A DNA stretch of 34,934 bases from Stenotrophomonas maltophilia (GCF_013464915.1 NZ_RAVT01000029.1:11362-46295); one strand, 5' to 3'. Positions 26,732 to 34,846 are shown, counted from the first letter of the stretch. Notes: generated by a model not told the origin, from the sequence alone. Made by a program: numbers and translations.

Positions 26732-27898
26732 ATGCGCCCGATTCCCACCTTGCTGGCCCTGTCACTGGCCGCCCTTCCCGCCTTCGCCTCGGCTGCCGAT
26801 TTCGACAACTGGCCGACCAAGTACGCCTTCGGCGACGGCACCGAGTTGGCCGCGACCGCCAACATCGCCTACGACTACAACGACTTTTCCTCGGGCAGCG
26901 GCCTTGAGGACGATGACGCCGTGCGCCGCAAGGAGTTCGGCGCGACGCTGAAGAAGAAGGGCGTCTACGACGCGATGGTCTACTACGACTTCCAGTCCGA
27001 TACCTGGCTGGACGTGTTCGTGCGCTTGGAAAGCAAGGCCTTCTTCGGCCGCGACATCGGCCGCTTCCGCTTCGGCTACATGAAGACCCCGGTCGGCCTG
27101 GACGCGAACACGTCTTCGCGCGCCGGCAGCTTCCTGGAAACCGCACTGCCCGTGCAGGCCTTCTACGCGGGCCGCCGCACGGGCGTGGAATGGGTGCTGG
27201 AGCGCCCGCAGTACCTGCTGCAGGCGGGCGCCTATGGCGGCAAGGACCTGCAGGGCGACAACCCCGGCACCACCCAGGCAGTCCGTGCCGTCTGGACCCC
27301 GGTGAAGGCACCGGGTGACGTGATCCACCTGGGCCTGGCCTACTCGCAGGAGAATCCGCGCGGTTACAGCGATGGCCGCGACGTGCACCACGAGGCCAGC
27401 GCGCGCCTGCGCGCACGCCCGGAAGCCGGCCTGACCGACATCCGCTATGTCGATTCCGGCGCCCTGGTCACCGCCGACCAGATCCGCCGCACCGGCCTGG
27501 AAGGCATCTGGATCCGCGGCCCGTTCTCGCTGCAGGCCGAAGCCCTGCAGGCCACCGTCACCCGCAAGGGCCTGCCGGACTACACCGGCAGCGGCCAGTA
27601 CGCGATGGCCAGCTGGGTGCTGACCGGCGAATCGCGGCCGTACAACGCCGGTGCGGTGGCCAACATCAAGCCCGCGCACGACTACGGCGCGGTGGAACTG
27701 GTGGCCCGTTACAGCCGCATGGACCTGGACGATGGCAGCATCCTGGGGGGCCGCCAGCACGACCTGACCCTGGGCGCGAACTGGTACCTGACCAGCCACT
27801 TCAAGTTCCAGGCCAACTACGTGAAGGTCGACGCCAGCCGTCGTGGCGTGCACAGCACGCCGGAGATCTTCGAACTGCGCGCGCAGATGCACTTCTGA
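26732..27898 (+). CDS. OprO/OprP-family outer-membrane porin
   Basis: A 388-residue exported beta-barrel protein. The signal peptide is MRPIPTLLALSLAALPAFASA, with the mature start ADFDNWPTKYAFGDGTEL. The rest has alternating amphipathic strands ending in the outer-membrane signature phenylalanine (ELRAQMHF). Blocks such as FGRDIGRFRFGYMKTPVGLD and HDLTLGANWYLTSHFKFQANY match the phosphate-selective porin O/P family. The name reflects Pseudomonas founders; beside dctA and a DctB-like kinase, an organic-acid role is more plausible than phosphate (inference). A perfect 12-bp hairpin follows the gene, separating it from the kinase. Confidence 0.9.
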   Translation: MRPIPTLLALSLAALPAFASAADFDNWPTKYAFGDGTELAATANIAYDYNDFSSGSGLEDDDAVRRKEFGATLKKKGVYDAMVYYDFQSDTWLDVFVRLESKAFFGRDIGRFRFGYMKTPVGLDANTSSRAGSFLETALPVQAFYAGRRTGVEWVLERPQYLLQAGAYGGKDLQGDNPGTTQAVRAVWTPVKAPGDVIHLGLAYSQENPRGYSDGRDVHHEASARLRARPEAGLTDIRYVDSGALVTADQIRRTGLEGIWIRGPFSLQAEALQATVTRKGLPDYTGSGQYAMASWVLTGESRPYNAGAVANIKPAHDYGAVELVARYSRMDLDDGSILGGRQHDLTLGANWYLTSHFKFQANYVKVDASRRGVHSTPEIFELRAQMHF

Positions 27899-27916
27899 CC
27901 CCTTCCACGTCAGACC

Positions 27917-27945
27917 CCGGCGGGCGTGCATGCCACGCCCGCCGG
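27917..27945 (+). terminator. Perfect 12-bp hairpin between porin and kinase genes
   Basis: Arms CCGGCGGGCGTG and CACGCCCGCCGG with a five-base loop begin 18 bases after the porin stop. No T-run follows. It probably ends or attenuates porin transcription and isolates it from the candidate kinase promoter at 27953-27958 (TAGACT, six bases before the kinase ATG). Confidence 0.65.
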
Positions 27946-27964
27946 CCCTGCGTAGACTGCCGCC

Positions 27965-30607
27965 ATGTACTGGCTCAGCCGCCACCGGATGCTGTTGCTG
28001 ACCATCGCGGTGATGGTCGGTGGCACCGTGCTGTGCGCGGTTGCCGCCGGCCACTATGCCTGGCGGCGCGCCCTGGGCGAGGAAAGCAGCCAGGTGCAAC
28101 GCCAGCTGCAGTTGTACGGCCAGGGCCTGCAGCAGCGCATCGACCGCTTCGGCACGTTGCCGCAGGTGCTGGCATTGGATCCGGACCTGCTGCACGCGCT
28201 GCGCGTGCCGCCCTCGCCCACCGAACGGCAGCGGCTGAACCTCAAGCTGCAACGCGCCAATGAAGTCACCCGCGCCTCGACCCTGACCCTGGTCGGCCAC
28301 GACGGTGTGGCGGTCGCGGCCAGCAACTGGGACCAGCCGACCACCAATGTCGGCGAGAACTACAGCTACCGTCCCTATTACCGGCAGGCACTGGCCAAGG
28401 GCCGGGGCCGCTTCTACGGCATCGGCATGACCACCGGCGTGCCCGGCTATTACCTCTCGCAGGCCATCGAGGAAGGTGGCCAGCGGCTGGGCGTGGTGGT
28501 GATCAAGGTCGAGCTGTCCGCACTGGAACAGGAATGGTTGAGCAGCCCTGACGTGGTGCTGGCCAGTGACGACCACGACGTGGTGTTCCTGGCCAACCGT
28601 GACAGCTGGCGCTACCGCCTGCTGCGCCCGTTGGGCGCCGACGAGCGCCGCGAGATGCTCGATGCCCGCCAGTACGCCGACCGCGCGCTGCAGCCACTGC
28701 GTGCGCGCACCGAGGACGTGCTGTCCGACGGCGGCCGCATGGTGCGCCTGCTGGACCCGGCATTGCCGCAGCCGATGCTGTGGCAGAGCCTGGCGCTGCC
28801 TGCCGAAGACTGGAACCTGCATCTGTTGCACGATGCCAGTGCGGCCACTTCTGCGGGTCGCGCTGCCGCACTCACCGGCGGTGCTGCGTGGCTTGCACTG
28901 GGCTTCCTGGTGCTGTTCGTACAGCAGCGCCGGCGCCTGGCCAAGCATCGCCTGCGCAGCCGCCGCGAGCTGGAAACCCTGCTCAAGCAGCATGCACAGG
29001 AACTGCGCACCGCACAGGATGGCCTGCTGCAGGCCGCCACCGATGCCGACAGCGGCCTCAGCCGCAGCCTCGAACACCTGCCGCAGGGCGTGGTGGTCAT
29101 CGACCGCGAACTGCGGCTGGTGGCGTGGAATTCGCGTTACCTGGAACTGTTCCGCTTCCCGGTGGACCTGGTGCGCGTGGGCCGGCCGATCGAGGAACTG
29201 TTCCGCTTCAACGCACGCCGTGGCCTGCTCGGTCCCGGCCCGGTGGACGAGGCCATCGAGCGTCGCCTGAACCACCTGCGCAGCGGCCGCCCGCACATGC
29301 GCGAGAGCGAGAAGGACGACGGCACGGTGCTGGAGATCCGTGGCAATCCCCTGCCCGACGGCGGCTTTGTCACCAGCTACGCCGACATCACCAGCTACAA
29401 GAATGCCGCGCGCGAACTGCGCTCGCTGGCCGATGCACTGGAGCATCGCATTGCCGAACGCACCCGCGACCTGGACGAAGCGCGCCGCGAGGCCGAGCAG
29501 GCCAACCGCTACAAGACCCGTTTCGTCGCCTCGGCCGTGCACGACCTGCTGCAGCCCCTCAATGCGGCGCGCATGTTCGTCTCGGTGCTGCGCGGCAAGC
29601 TGAGCGACCCGGCGCAGCAGCAGACCAGCGACCACATCGACGCAGCACTGGCCGCGCAGGACGCGATCCTCAACAGCCTGCTGGATATCGCGCGCCTGGA
29701 GTCGGGCAGCCTGCCGACCCGAGTGCAGGCGTTCCGGCTGGGCCCGCTGCTGCAGACGCTGGCGCGCGAGTTCGGCATCGCCGCACAGTCACGCGGGCTG
29801 GTGGTCGACTGGGTCGATACCGCTGCGGTGGTGGTCAGCGATGAAGCCCTGCTGCGCCGCATCCTGCAGAACTTCCTGTCCAACGCACTGCGCTACAGCG
29901 AACGCGGCCGCGTGCTGCTCGGCTGCCGCCGCCGCGAGGGCCTGCTGTGGATCGAAGTGCACGACCAGGGCCCCGGCATTCCCGATGCGCTGCAGGGCGA
30001 AATCTTCGAGGAATTCCGCCGCCTGCACGACGGCCAGCAGCGCGGCGCCGGCCTTGGCCTGGCGATCGTCGACCGCATCGGCCGCCTGCTCGGCCACCCG
30101 ATCCGCCTGCGCTCGCATCTGGGCCAGGGCAGCGTGTTCGCGGTGGGTGTACCGTTCGGCGAAGCCAGCGCGATTCCCGCTACTGCTCCTGTGCCGGTGC
30201 TGGTGCAGGAACCGGCGGCGGACAACCCGCTGCGCGGGCGCCGGGTGTGGGTGATCGACGACGATCCGCACGTCTGCGCGGCCAGCCGCGCGCTGCTGGA
30301 ACGCTGGGGCTGCGAGGTGATGCTGGCCGATGGCCCGCAGGCCGCACTGCAGCTGGCAAGTATCGCAACCGTGCCAGAGCTGGTGCTGCTGGATGTGCGC
30401 ATGGGCGATCACCACGGCCCGGTGCTGTACGAGACGTTGGCGCAGCTGTGGCAGGCACGTCCGCCGGTGGTGCTGGTCACCGCCGAGCGCGATGCGGGAT
30501 TGCGCGAGATGGCCGCCGAACGCGGCTGGGGAATGATGGCCAAGCCGGTGAGACCGCCGGCGCTGCGGGCGTTGATGAGTCAGTTGCTGATCCGGCATCG
30601 CGGGTGA
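27965..30607 (+). CDS. Hybrid sensor histidine kinase with DctB-like periplasmic sensor
   Basis: An 880-residue inner-membrane kinase. TM1 is about residues 9-29. The periplasmic part (30-300) resembles the DctB double-PAS/Cache sensor for C4-dicarboxylates, with NVGENYSYRPYYRQAL, GRFYGIGMTTGVPGYYLSQA and DVVFLANRDSWRYR. TM2 is about 301-320. Then come a PAS domain (360-480, VVVIDRELRLVAWNSRYLELF), a short coiled coil, a HisKA with phospho-accepting His526 (FVASAVHDLLQPLNAA), a HATPase (Asn640; DQGPGIP; GAGLGLAIVDRIG) and a C-terminal receiver with Asp810 and Lys860. The H-box HDLLQPL is that of NahK/PdhS-type hybrid kinases rather than DctB. The convergent LuxR regulator downstream is its likely partner. 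Possible leaderless start. Confidence 0.92.
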   Translation: MYWLSRHRMLLLTIAVMVGGTVLCAVAAGHYAWRRALGEESSQVQRQLQLYGQGLQQRIDRFGTLPQVLALDPDLLHALRVPPSPTERQRLNLKLQRANEVTRASTLTLVGHDGVAVAASNWDQPTTNVGENYSYRPYYRQALAKGRGRFYGIGMTTGVPGYYLSQAIEEGGQRLGVVVIKVELSALEQEWLSSPDVVLASDDHDVVFLANRDSWRYRLLRPLGADERREMLDARQYADRALQPLRARTEDVLSDGGRMVRLLDPALPQPMLWQSLALPAEDWNLHLLHDASAATSAGRAAALTGGAAWLALGFLVLFVQQRRRLAKHRLRSRRELETLLKQHAQELRTAQDGLLQAATDADSGLSRSLEHLPQGVVVIDRELRLVAWNSRYLELFRFPVDLVRVGRPIEELFRFNARRGLLGPGPVDEAIERRLNHLRSGRPHMRESEKDDGTVLEIRGNPLPDGGFVTSYADITSYKNAARELRSLADALEHRIAERTRDLDEARREAEQANRYKTRFVASAVHDLLQPLNAARMFVSVLRGKLSDPAQQQTSDHIDAALAAQDAILNSLLDIARLESGSLPTRVQAFRLGPLLQTLAREFGIAAQSRGLVVDWVDTAAVVVSDEALLRRILQNFLSNALRYSERGRVLLGCRRREGLLWIEVHDQGPGIPDALQGEIFEEFRRLHDGQQRGAGLGLAIVDRIGRLLGHPIRLRSHLGQGSVFAVGVPFGEASAIPATAPVPVLVQEPAADNPLRGRRVWVIDDDPHVCAASRALLERWGCEVMLADGPQAALQLASIATVPELVLLDVRMGDHHGPVLYETLAQLWQARPPVVLVTAERDAGLREMAAERGWGMMAKPVRPPALRALMSQLLIRHRG

Positions 30608-30720
30608 TTCCCAGCCAACGGCGCAGCCCCTCTACCCGGCCACGGACACGTTCCGTGCGCGTCCACCCACGGAAAAGAAAATGAAGATCAAAAGCGGGTC
30701 GCGGCGCTGCGCTTGCTCGT

Positions 30721-30787
30721 GTAGAGCCGAGCCCATGCTCGGCTTGCGGACTGATCGGAAAGCAGCCGAGCGTGGGCTCGGCTCTAC
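30721..30787. repeat. SMAG dimer with GCCGAGC stem
   Basis: A GTAG-led unit at 30721-30744 (stem AGCCGAGC/GCTCGGCT) and its inverted partner at 30764-30787 ending CTAC. It is a third SMAG stem type in the window, beside ATCCACG and GTCGAC types. It forms the loop of the 33-base inverted repeat. Confidence 0.9.
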
Positions 30788-30868
30788 AAAAGGCGGCCTG
30801 CCAGGCTGCCTTTGCTTTTGATCTTCTTTTTCTTCTCCGTGGGTGGCAGGCCACCGAAATCTGTCAGA

Positions 30869-30972
30869 GGCCGATCGGGTTGGGTGCGCGGGGGTGTCAG
30901 CCGCATGGATGCGGCTGCCAAGCCTCCAGGGACGGATTCACGGCGTCCCCCGCGCACCCAACCCGACCGGCC
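30869..30972. repeat. Long hairpin with 26-bp arms
   Basis: Arms 30869-30894 and 30947-30972 match at 25 of 26 positions (GGGTTGGGTGCGCGGGGG core and its complement). The 52-base loop carries its own hairpin CAGCCGCATGGATGCGGCTG at 30899-30918 and a GGGAC/GTCCC pairing. An RNA from either strand would fold strongly. Confidence 0.85.
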
Positions 30973-31041
30973 CACTCACGGCTTCTGCTTTCAGCGACCA
31001 ACCCAAACCCACCCACGAGGGGCTGCGCCGTTGGCTGGAAA

Positions 31042-31692
31042 CTACAACCCGATGCCGGCGTCGCCTTCCGGCTCCAGCGCCTTCACCAGCACCGCCGCCT
31101 GCGTTCGGCTATGGCATTCGAGCTTTTTCAGGATCGCGGTGACATGCACCTTCACCGTGTTCTCGGCCAACCCCAGCGTGTAGGCGTTCTGCTTGTTGAG
31201 CAGGCCATCGGCCAGGCACAGCAGCACGCGGAACTGCTGCGGGGTCAGCTGGGCCAGGCGGCTGGCCAGCAGTGCGTCGGCCTCGGAGCGTTCGGCGGCC
31301 ATCGCCGGGAACCACAGGCCACCATCCAGAACCGCCTGCACCGCCTCGCCGATGGTCTCGGCCGGGGCAGACTTCGGGATGAAGCCGGCGGCGCCGAACT
31401 GCTGGGCGCGGCGGATCACCCGCGGATGGTCGTTGGAGGAGAGAATCACCACCGGGATATCCGGATGCGAGCCGCGCACGTGCAGCAGCGCGGAGAAACC
31501 GTGCGCGCCAGGCATGGTCAGGTCGAGCAGCACCAGGTCCACATCCGGATGCGCGTCGAGCGCGGCGGCAAGCGCATCGGCGCTGGCGACCTCGCGCACC
31601 TGCGCCAGCGGCAGGCTCTGCCGCAAGGACTGCACCACCGCCGAACGCAGCAGCGGATGGTCGTCGGCGATCAGGATGGTGTATTCGCTCAT
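31042..31692 (-). CDS. LuxR/NarL-family response regulator
   Basis: A 216-residue two-component regulator. The receiver domain (1-125) has the acidic pocket ADDH, phospho-accepting Asp57 (VLLDLTMPG) and FIPKSAP with the conserved lysine. The C-terminal LuxR helix-turn-helix (about 145-205) has LTPQQFRVLLCLADGL, NKQNAYTLGLAENTVKVHV and ILKKLECHSRTQAAV. It starts at 31692 (MSEYTIL); the longer frame is spurious. It is convergent with the hybrid kinase and the nearest regulator to it, so a functional pair is likely though not proven. A phosphorelay through the kinase receiver would need a histidine phosphotransfer step or direct transfer from His526. The stop is the TAG of a GTAG at the edge of the mosaic repeat. 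Confidence 0.92.
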   Translation of the reverse strand: MSEYTILIADDHPLLRSAVVQSLRQSLPLAQVREVASADALAAALDAHPDVDLVLLDLTMPGAHGFSALLHVRGSHPDIPVVILSSNDHPRVIRRAQQFGAAGFIPKSAPAETIGEAVQAVLDGGLWFPAMAAERSEADALLASRLAQLTPQQFRVLLCLADGLLNKQNAYTLGLAENTVKVHVTAILKKLECHSRTQAAVLVKALEPEGDAGIGL

Positions 31693-31720
31693 GCGGCCAT
31701 TGTACGTGCAGGCCGGAGGC

Positions 31721-32776
31721 TCAGCGCCCCGCCGGCTCCACGCTGCTGCGCCAGGCATCCAGGAACTGGCGGCGCTTGAGCGCATCGAGGTAGACCAGCA
31801 GGCCCGGGCCCAGCTGGATCGGACGACGGCTGCGACCCGGTGCGTCTTCGCCCCGTGCGTTGCCGGTCACGATCGGCATCAGCCGCGCCTCGCGCGACAG
31901 CACCTGCTGGCCGCGCGGCGACAGCAGGTAGTCGAGGAAACGCCGGGCTTCTTCCGGGTGCGGGCCGGTGCGCGGAATCACCGCGGTGCGCAGCACCACC
32001 AGCGTGTAATCCTCGGGCTCGACAATGGCCAGCGGCGCGCCGGCATCGACACGGGCCTGCGCGTAGGAGCCGAGCACGTTGTAGACCAGCGACAGCTGGC
32101 CACTGGCCACCTGGTCCAGCAGCACGCCGGTGCGTTCCTCGCGCACCACGTCGTTGTCACCGAGCGCACCCAGCAACGCACCGGCGATGCTGCCACGCTG
32201 TGCGTCCTGGGTGGCAAGCAGATAGCCGACGCTGCTGCGTTCGATGTCATAGGTGCCGACCCTGCCGCGCAGCGGCGCGCCTTCGGCACGCAAGCGATCG
32301 AGCAGCTGGCGGCGCGTGTGCGGCACCTTCGCTGCGGTCATCGCGCGGGTGTTGTAGACCATCACCACCGGCTCGTAGCTGATGCCGAAGGCCTCGTTGC
32401 GCCACTGCGCCCAGGCCGGCAGCGCGGAGGTCTGGGCCGAACGATGCGGCAGCGCGTGGCCATCGTTGACCAGCTTGGTCTGCAGGTCCATGCCACTGGA
32501 GATCAGCAGGTCCGGCGACGCCGGCCCGGCGCGGTCGTGCAGGTAACGCGCGTACAGATCCTGGGTGATGATGTCCTCGTACACCACTTCGGTGCCGGCA
32601 TGCAGGCGCTGGTAATCGGCGATCACCACCGCGAACACCTCAATGTCGGTGGTGCCATGGATGCGCAGCTGCGCGGTGGGCTTTCCCTGTGCCGGGAAAC
32701 GGCGCACATCGCCGGGTGCAGCCAGCACCGGCAGCGCCAGCAGCAGGGCAACGGCAGCGGCGAACAGGCGGATCAT
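31721..32776 (-). CDS. Periplasmic substrate-binding protein (type 2 PBP), orphan
   Basis: A 351-residue exported protein with Sec signal MIRLFAAAVALLLALPVLA (cleavage near residue 19-20). The body resembles ABC-type extracellular solute-binding proteins of the iron/spermidine/putrescine group: IHGTTDIEVFAVVIADYQ, DLLISSGMDLQTKLVNDG, a hinge segment FGISYEPVVMVYNTRAM, and SLVYNVLGSYAQARVDAGAP. The ligand is unknown. Its ATG overlaps the kinase stop by four bases (ATGA on minus), so it is made with the two-component system. No permease or ATPase gene is next to it: the downstream gene is the LuxR-type regulator. A sensing partner for the kinase is therefore as likely as a transport role. Confidence 0.85.
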   Translation of the reverse strand: MIRLFAAAVALLLALPVLAAPGDVRRFPAQGKPTAQLRIHGTTDIEVFAVVIADYQRLHAGTEVVYEDIITQDLYARYLHDRAGPASPDLLISSGMDLQTKLVNDGHALPHRSAQTSALPAWAQWRNEAFGISYEPVVMVYNTRAMTAAKVPHTRRQLLDRLRAEGAPLRGRVGTYDIERSSVGYLLATQDAQRGSIAGALLGALGDNDVVREERTGVLLDQVASGQLSLVYNVLGSYAQARVDAGAPLAIVEPEDYTLVVLRTAVIPRTGPHPEEARRFLDYLLSPRGQQVLSREARLMPIVTGNARGEDAPGRSRRPIQLGPGLLVYLDALKRRQFLDAWRSSVEPAGR

Positions 32777-34164
32777 GGCGTACTCCGGGGCAGGCGGATG
32801 GTGGCGATCAACCCGCCCTGCGGGCGGTTGCTGAGATCGATACGGCCGCCGTGGCTGTCGACCACGCGCTTGACGATGGCCAGCCCCAGCCCGGCGCCTC
32901 CAGACGGTGCTCCGTCGCCACGTGCAAAGCGCTCGAAGACGCGCTCGGCATCGGCCGCCGCGATGCCCGCACCGTGGTCGGCGATGGTCAGCACCGCCTG
33001 CCCGCCGTCGACCGTCAACGCGATCTGCAACGGACCGTCGCCGCCGTACTTCAGTGCGTTGTCGACCAGGTTCTTGATCGCCTCGCGCAGCAGCAGCGCG
33101 TCGCCGTGCACCTGCACCGGCTCGGCGGTCATCGCAAGTTGCACGCGCGGTGCCGGTCCGGCCTGCGGCAGGGCTTCATGCAGGGCCTGGTGCACGGTTT
33201 CGGCCAGGTCCACCGCCGCAAAACGCTGCAGGTGCGAACGGTGGATCACGCTGGCATCACTGAGCAGCTGGTTGAGCAGGCGGCTCATATGGGTGGCATT
33301 GCGCTCGATCGCCTGCAGACTGCGCCGCATGTCCTCCGGGTCGTCGTCGTCCAGCGCCAGCTGTGCCTGCGCACGCAACGCCGCCAGCGGCGTGCGCATC
33401 TGGTGCGCGGCCTCAGCCATGAACGCGCGCAGCGTCTCGTTGCTGCTGGACAGGCGTTCCATGAAACGGTTCAGCGCCGCCACCATCTGGTCCATCTCGC
33501 GCGGCACGCGCGCGTCCAGCGGCTTCAGGTCGGACGGTTCGCGGCGCGAAAGCTCGCGCTCCACCCGCACCAGCGGCCGGAACGCACGGTGCACCCCGAA
33601 GGCCACCAGCGCCAGCAGCAGACCGGACAGCACGCCGATCGCCAACAGTGCGCGATTGACCATGTCCTGCGCGACGGCTTCCCGTGCACGCCGGGTCTGG
33701 CCGACCTGCACCTGCACCTCGCCCTGCGCCGAGGCTGCGGCGAAGCTGCGGCCGACCACCACGAAGCGCACGGTCTCGCCGCTGTACGCCGCATCAAACA
33801 GCTGCGGCTGCGTGCTGGGCCGACGCGGCGGCGACGGCAGATCGCCATAACCGGTGATCAGCTTGCCGCGGCTGTCGGCCACCCGGTAGAACACGCGGTC
33901 TTCCGGGGCCATCGCCAGAAGGTCCAGCGCGGCATAGGGCAGATCAACCTGCCACTGGCCATCGACCAGGGCCACCGAATCGGCGATGGACAGCGCCGAA
34001 GACACCAGCAGGTGATCGTAGGAACGGTTCGCCGCACGCTGGCCATAATCGCGCGCGGCAAACAGCAGCGCCACCGCGAACACCGCCAGCAACGCACCGA
34101 GGTAGAGCAGCAGCGTGCGCCGCAGCGAGCCCGGCGCAGCATTCGCAGCGCGCGCGTCAGCCAT
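32773..34164 (-). CDS. TctE/QseC-like sensor histidine kinase
   Basis: A 463-residue inner-membrane kinase. TM1 is about 17-37 (LLLYLGALLAVFAVALLFAA), followed by a periplasmic sensor (38-170) of the two-component sensor kinase N-terminal type found in TctE. TM2 is about 171-190, then HAMP, then HisKA with His254 in EAAHQMRTPLAAL. The ATPase domain has NLVDNALKYG, IADHGAGI and GGAGLGLAIVKRVVDSHGG. The start at 34164 (MADARAANAAP) overlaps the upstream regulator by eight bases. It is operonic with the regulator and the binding protein. TctE kinases respond to tricarboxylates in other bacteria; the ligand here is unknown. Confidence 0.93.
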   Translation of the reverse strand: MADARAANAAPGSLRRTLLLYLGALLAVFAVALLFAARDYGQRAANRSYDHLLVSSALSIADSVALVDGQWQVDLPYAALDLLAMAPEDRVFYRVADSRGKLITGYGDLPSPPRRPSTQPQLFDAAYSGETVRFVVVGRSFAAASAQGEVQVQVGQTRRAREAVAQDMVNRALLAIGVLSGLLLALVAFGVHRAFRPLVRVERELSRREPSDLKPLDARVPREMDQMVAALNRFMERLSSSNETLRAFMAEAAHQMRTPLAALRAQAQLALDDDDPEDMRRSLQAIERNATHMSRLLNQLLSDASVIHRSHLQRFAAVDLAETVHQALHEALPQAGPAPRVQLAMTAEPVQVHGDALLLREAIKNLVDNALKYGGDGPLQIALTVDGGQAVLTIADHGAGIAAADAERVFERFARGDGAPSGGAGLGLAIVKRVVDSHGGRIDLSNRPQGGLIATIRLPRSTP

Positions 34165-34846
34165 CGGTGTCGGCGCTGCCATCGCTGGCTTCCAGCAGGT
34201 AGCCGACGCCGCGTACCGTGGTGATGCGTAGCGGTGCGCCGGCCAGCTTCTTCCGCAGGCGACCAATGTACAGCTCGATGGCATTCGGGCCGGCTTCGTC
34301 GTCGAAGCCGAACAGGCCATTGCCGATCTCGTCCTTGCCCACCACCTGGCCCATACGGCCGACCAGGATCTCCAGCAGACGGTATTCACGGTTGGGCAGT
34401 TCGATCGGCTCGCCGTCGAGGCTGACCCGGTGCGCGGCGTTGTCGAACTGGAAGCCGCCGATCTGCACCACTTCGCTGGCCTGGCCTCGTGCACGCCGCA
34501 GCAGCACGCGGCAGCGCGCTTCGAACTCGCGGAAATCGAACGGCTTGCCCAGGTAGTCGTCGGCGCCCACGTCCAGCGCCTGCACGCGATCTTCGATGCC
34601 ATCACGCGCGGTCAGCATCAGCACCGGCGTGCTGTCGCCGCGTTCGCGCATGCCGGCCAGCACGCGCAGGCCATCGAGCTTGGGCAGGCCGATATCCAGC
34701 ACTACCAGATCGAAGCTCTGGTAGCGCAGCACGCTGGCGGCCGCCAGGCCATCGGCCTGCCAGTCCACGGCGTGCCCGCTGCGGCGCATGCGGCGGATGA
34801 TCGCATCGGCCAGATCCGGGTTGTCTTCGACCAGCAACAGGCGCAT
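34157..34846 (-). CDS. TctD-like OmpR-family response regulator
   Basis: A 229-residue regulator, first gene of a regulator-kinase-binding-protein operon. The receiver domain has MRLLLVEDNPDLA, phospho-accepting Asp51 (VVLDIGLPKLDG) and the conserved lysine in DYLGKPFDF. The C-terminal winged helix (about 130-222) has LPNREYRLLEILVGRMGQVV, AIELYIGRLRKKL and TVRGVGYLLEA. ATG 34846 matches the MRLLLVEDN opening usual for TctD/QseB proteins; a GTG two codons upstream at 34852 is an alternative, and neither has a good ribosome site. TAGCAT on minus (34873-34878) is a possible -10. The remaining bases to the window end show no gene. Confidence 0.93.
   Translation of the reverse strand: MRLLLVEDNPDLADAIIRRMRRSGHAVDWQADGLAAASVLRYQSFDLVVLDIGLPKLDGLRVLAGMRERGDSTPVLMLTARDGIEDRVQALDVGADDYLGKPFDFREFEARCRVLLRRARGQASEVVQIGGFQFDNAAHRVSLDGEPIELPNREYRLLEILVGRMGQVVGKDEIGNGLFGFDDEAGPNAIELYIGRLRKKLAGAPLRITTVRGVGYLLEASDGSADTDG

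Larger units (their letters stand above)
30611..31038. repeat. 428-bp nested palindromic intergenic mosaic
   Basis: Fills the gap between convergent genes. The outermost arms, 30611-30632 and 31017-31038, are a perfect 22-bp inverted repeat (CCAGCCAACGG at the outer edge), starting three bases after the kinase stop and ending three bases before the regulator stop. Inside are 33-base arms at 30663-30695 and 30814-30846 with 31 of 33 matching (A-rich GATCAAAAGC inner ends). Within those lies a SMAG dimer, and beyond them a second long hairpin. No gene or target-site duplication is seen. Confidence 0.85.

Noticed and set aside
30611..31038. Insertion sequence with terminal inverted repeats
   Set aside because: No transposase gene and no target-site duplication is visible outside the arms; kept as a repeat mosaic, not a mobile element call.
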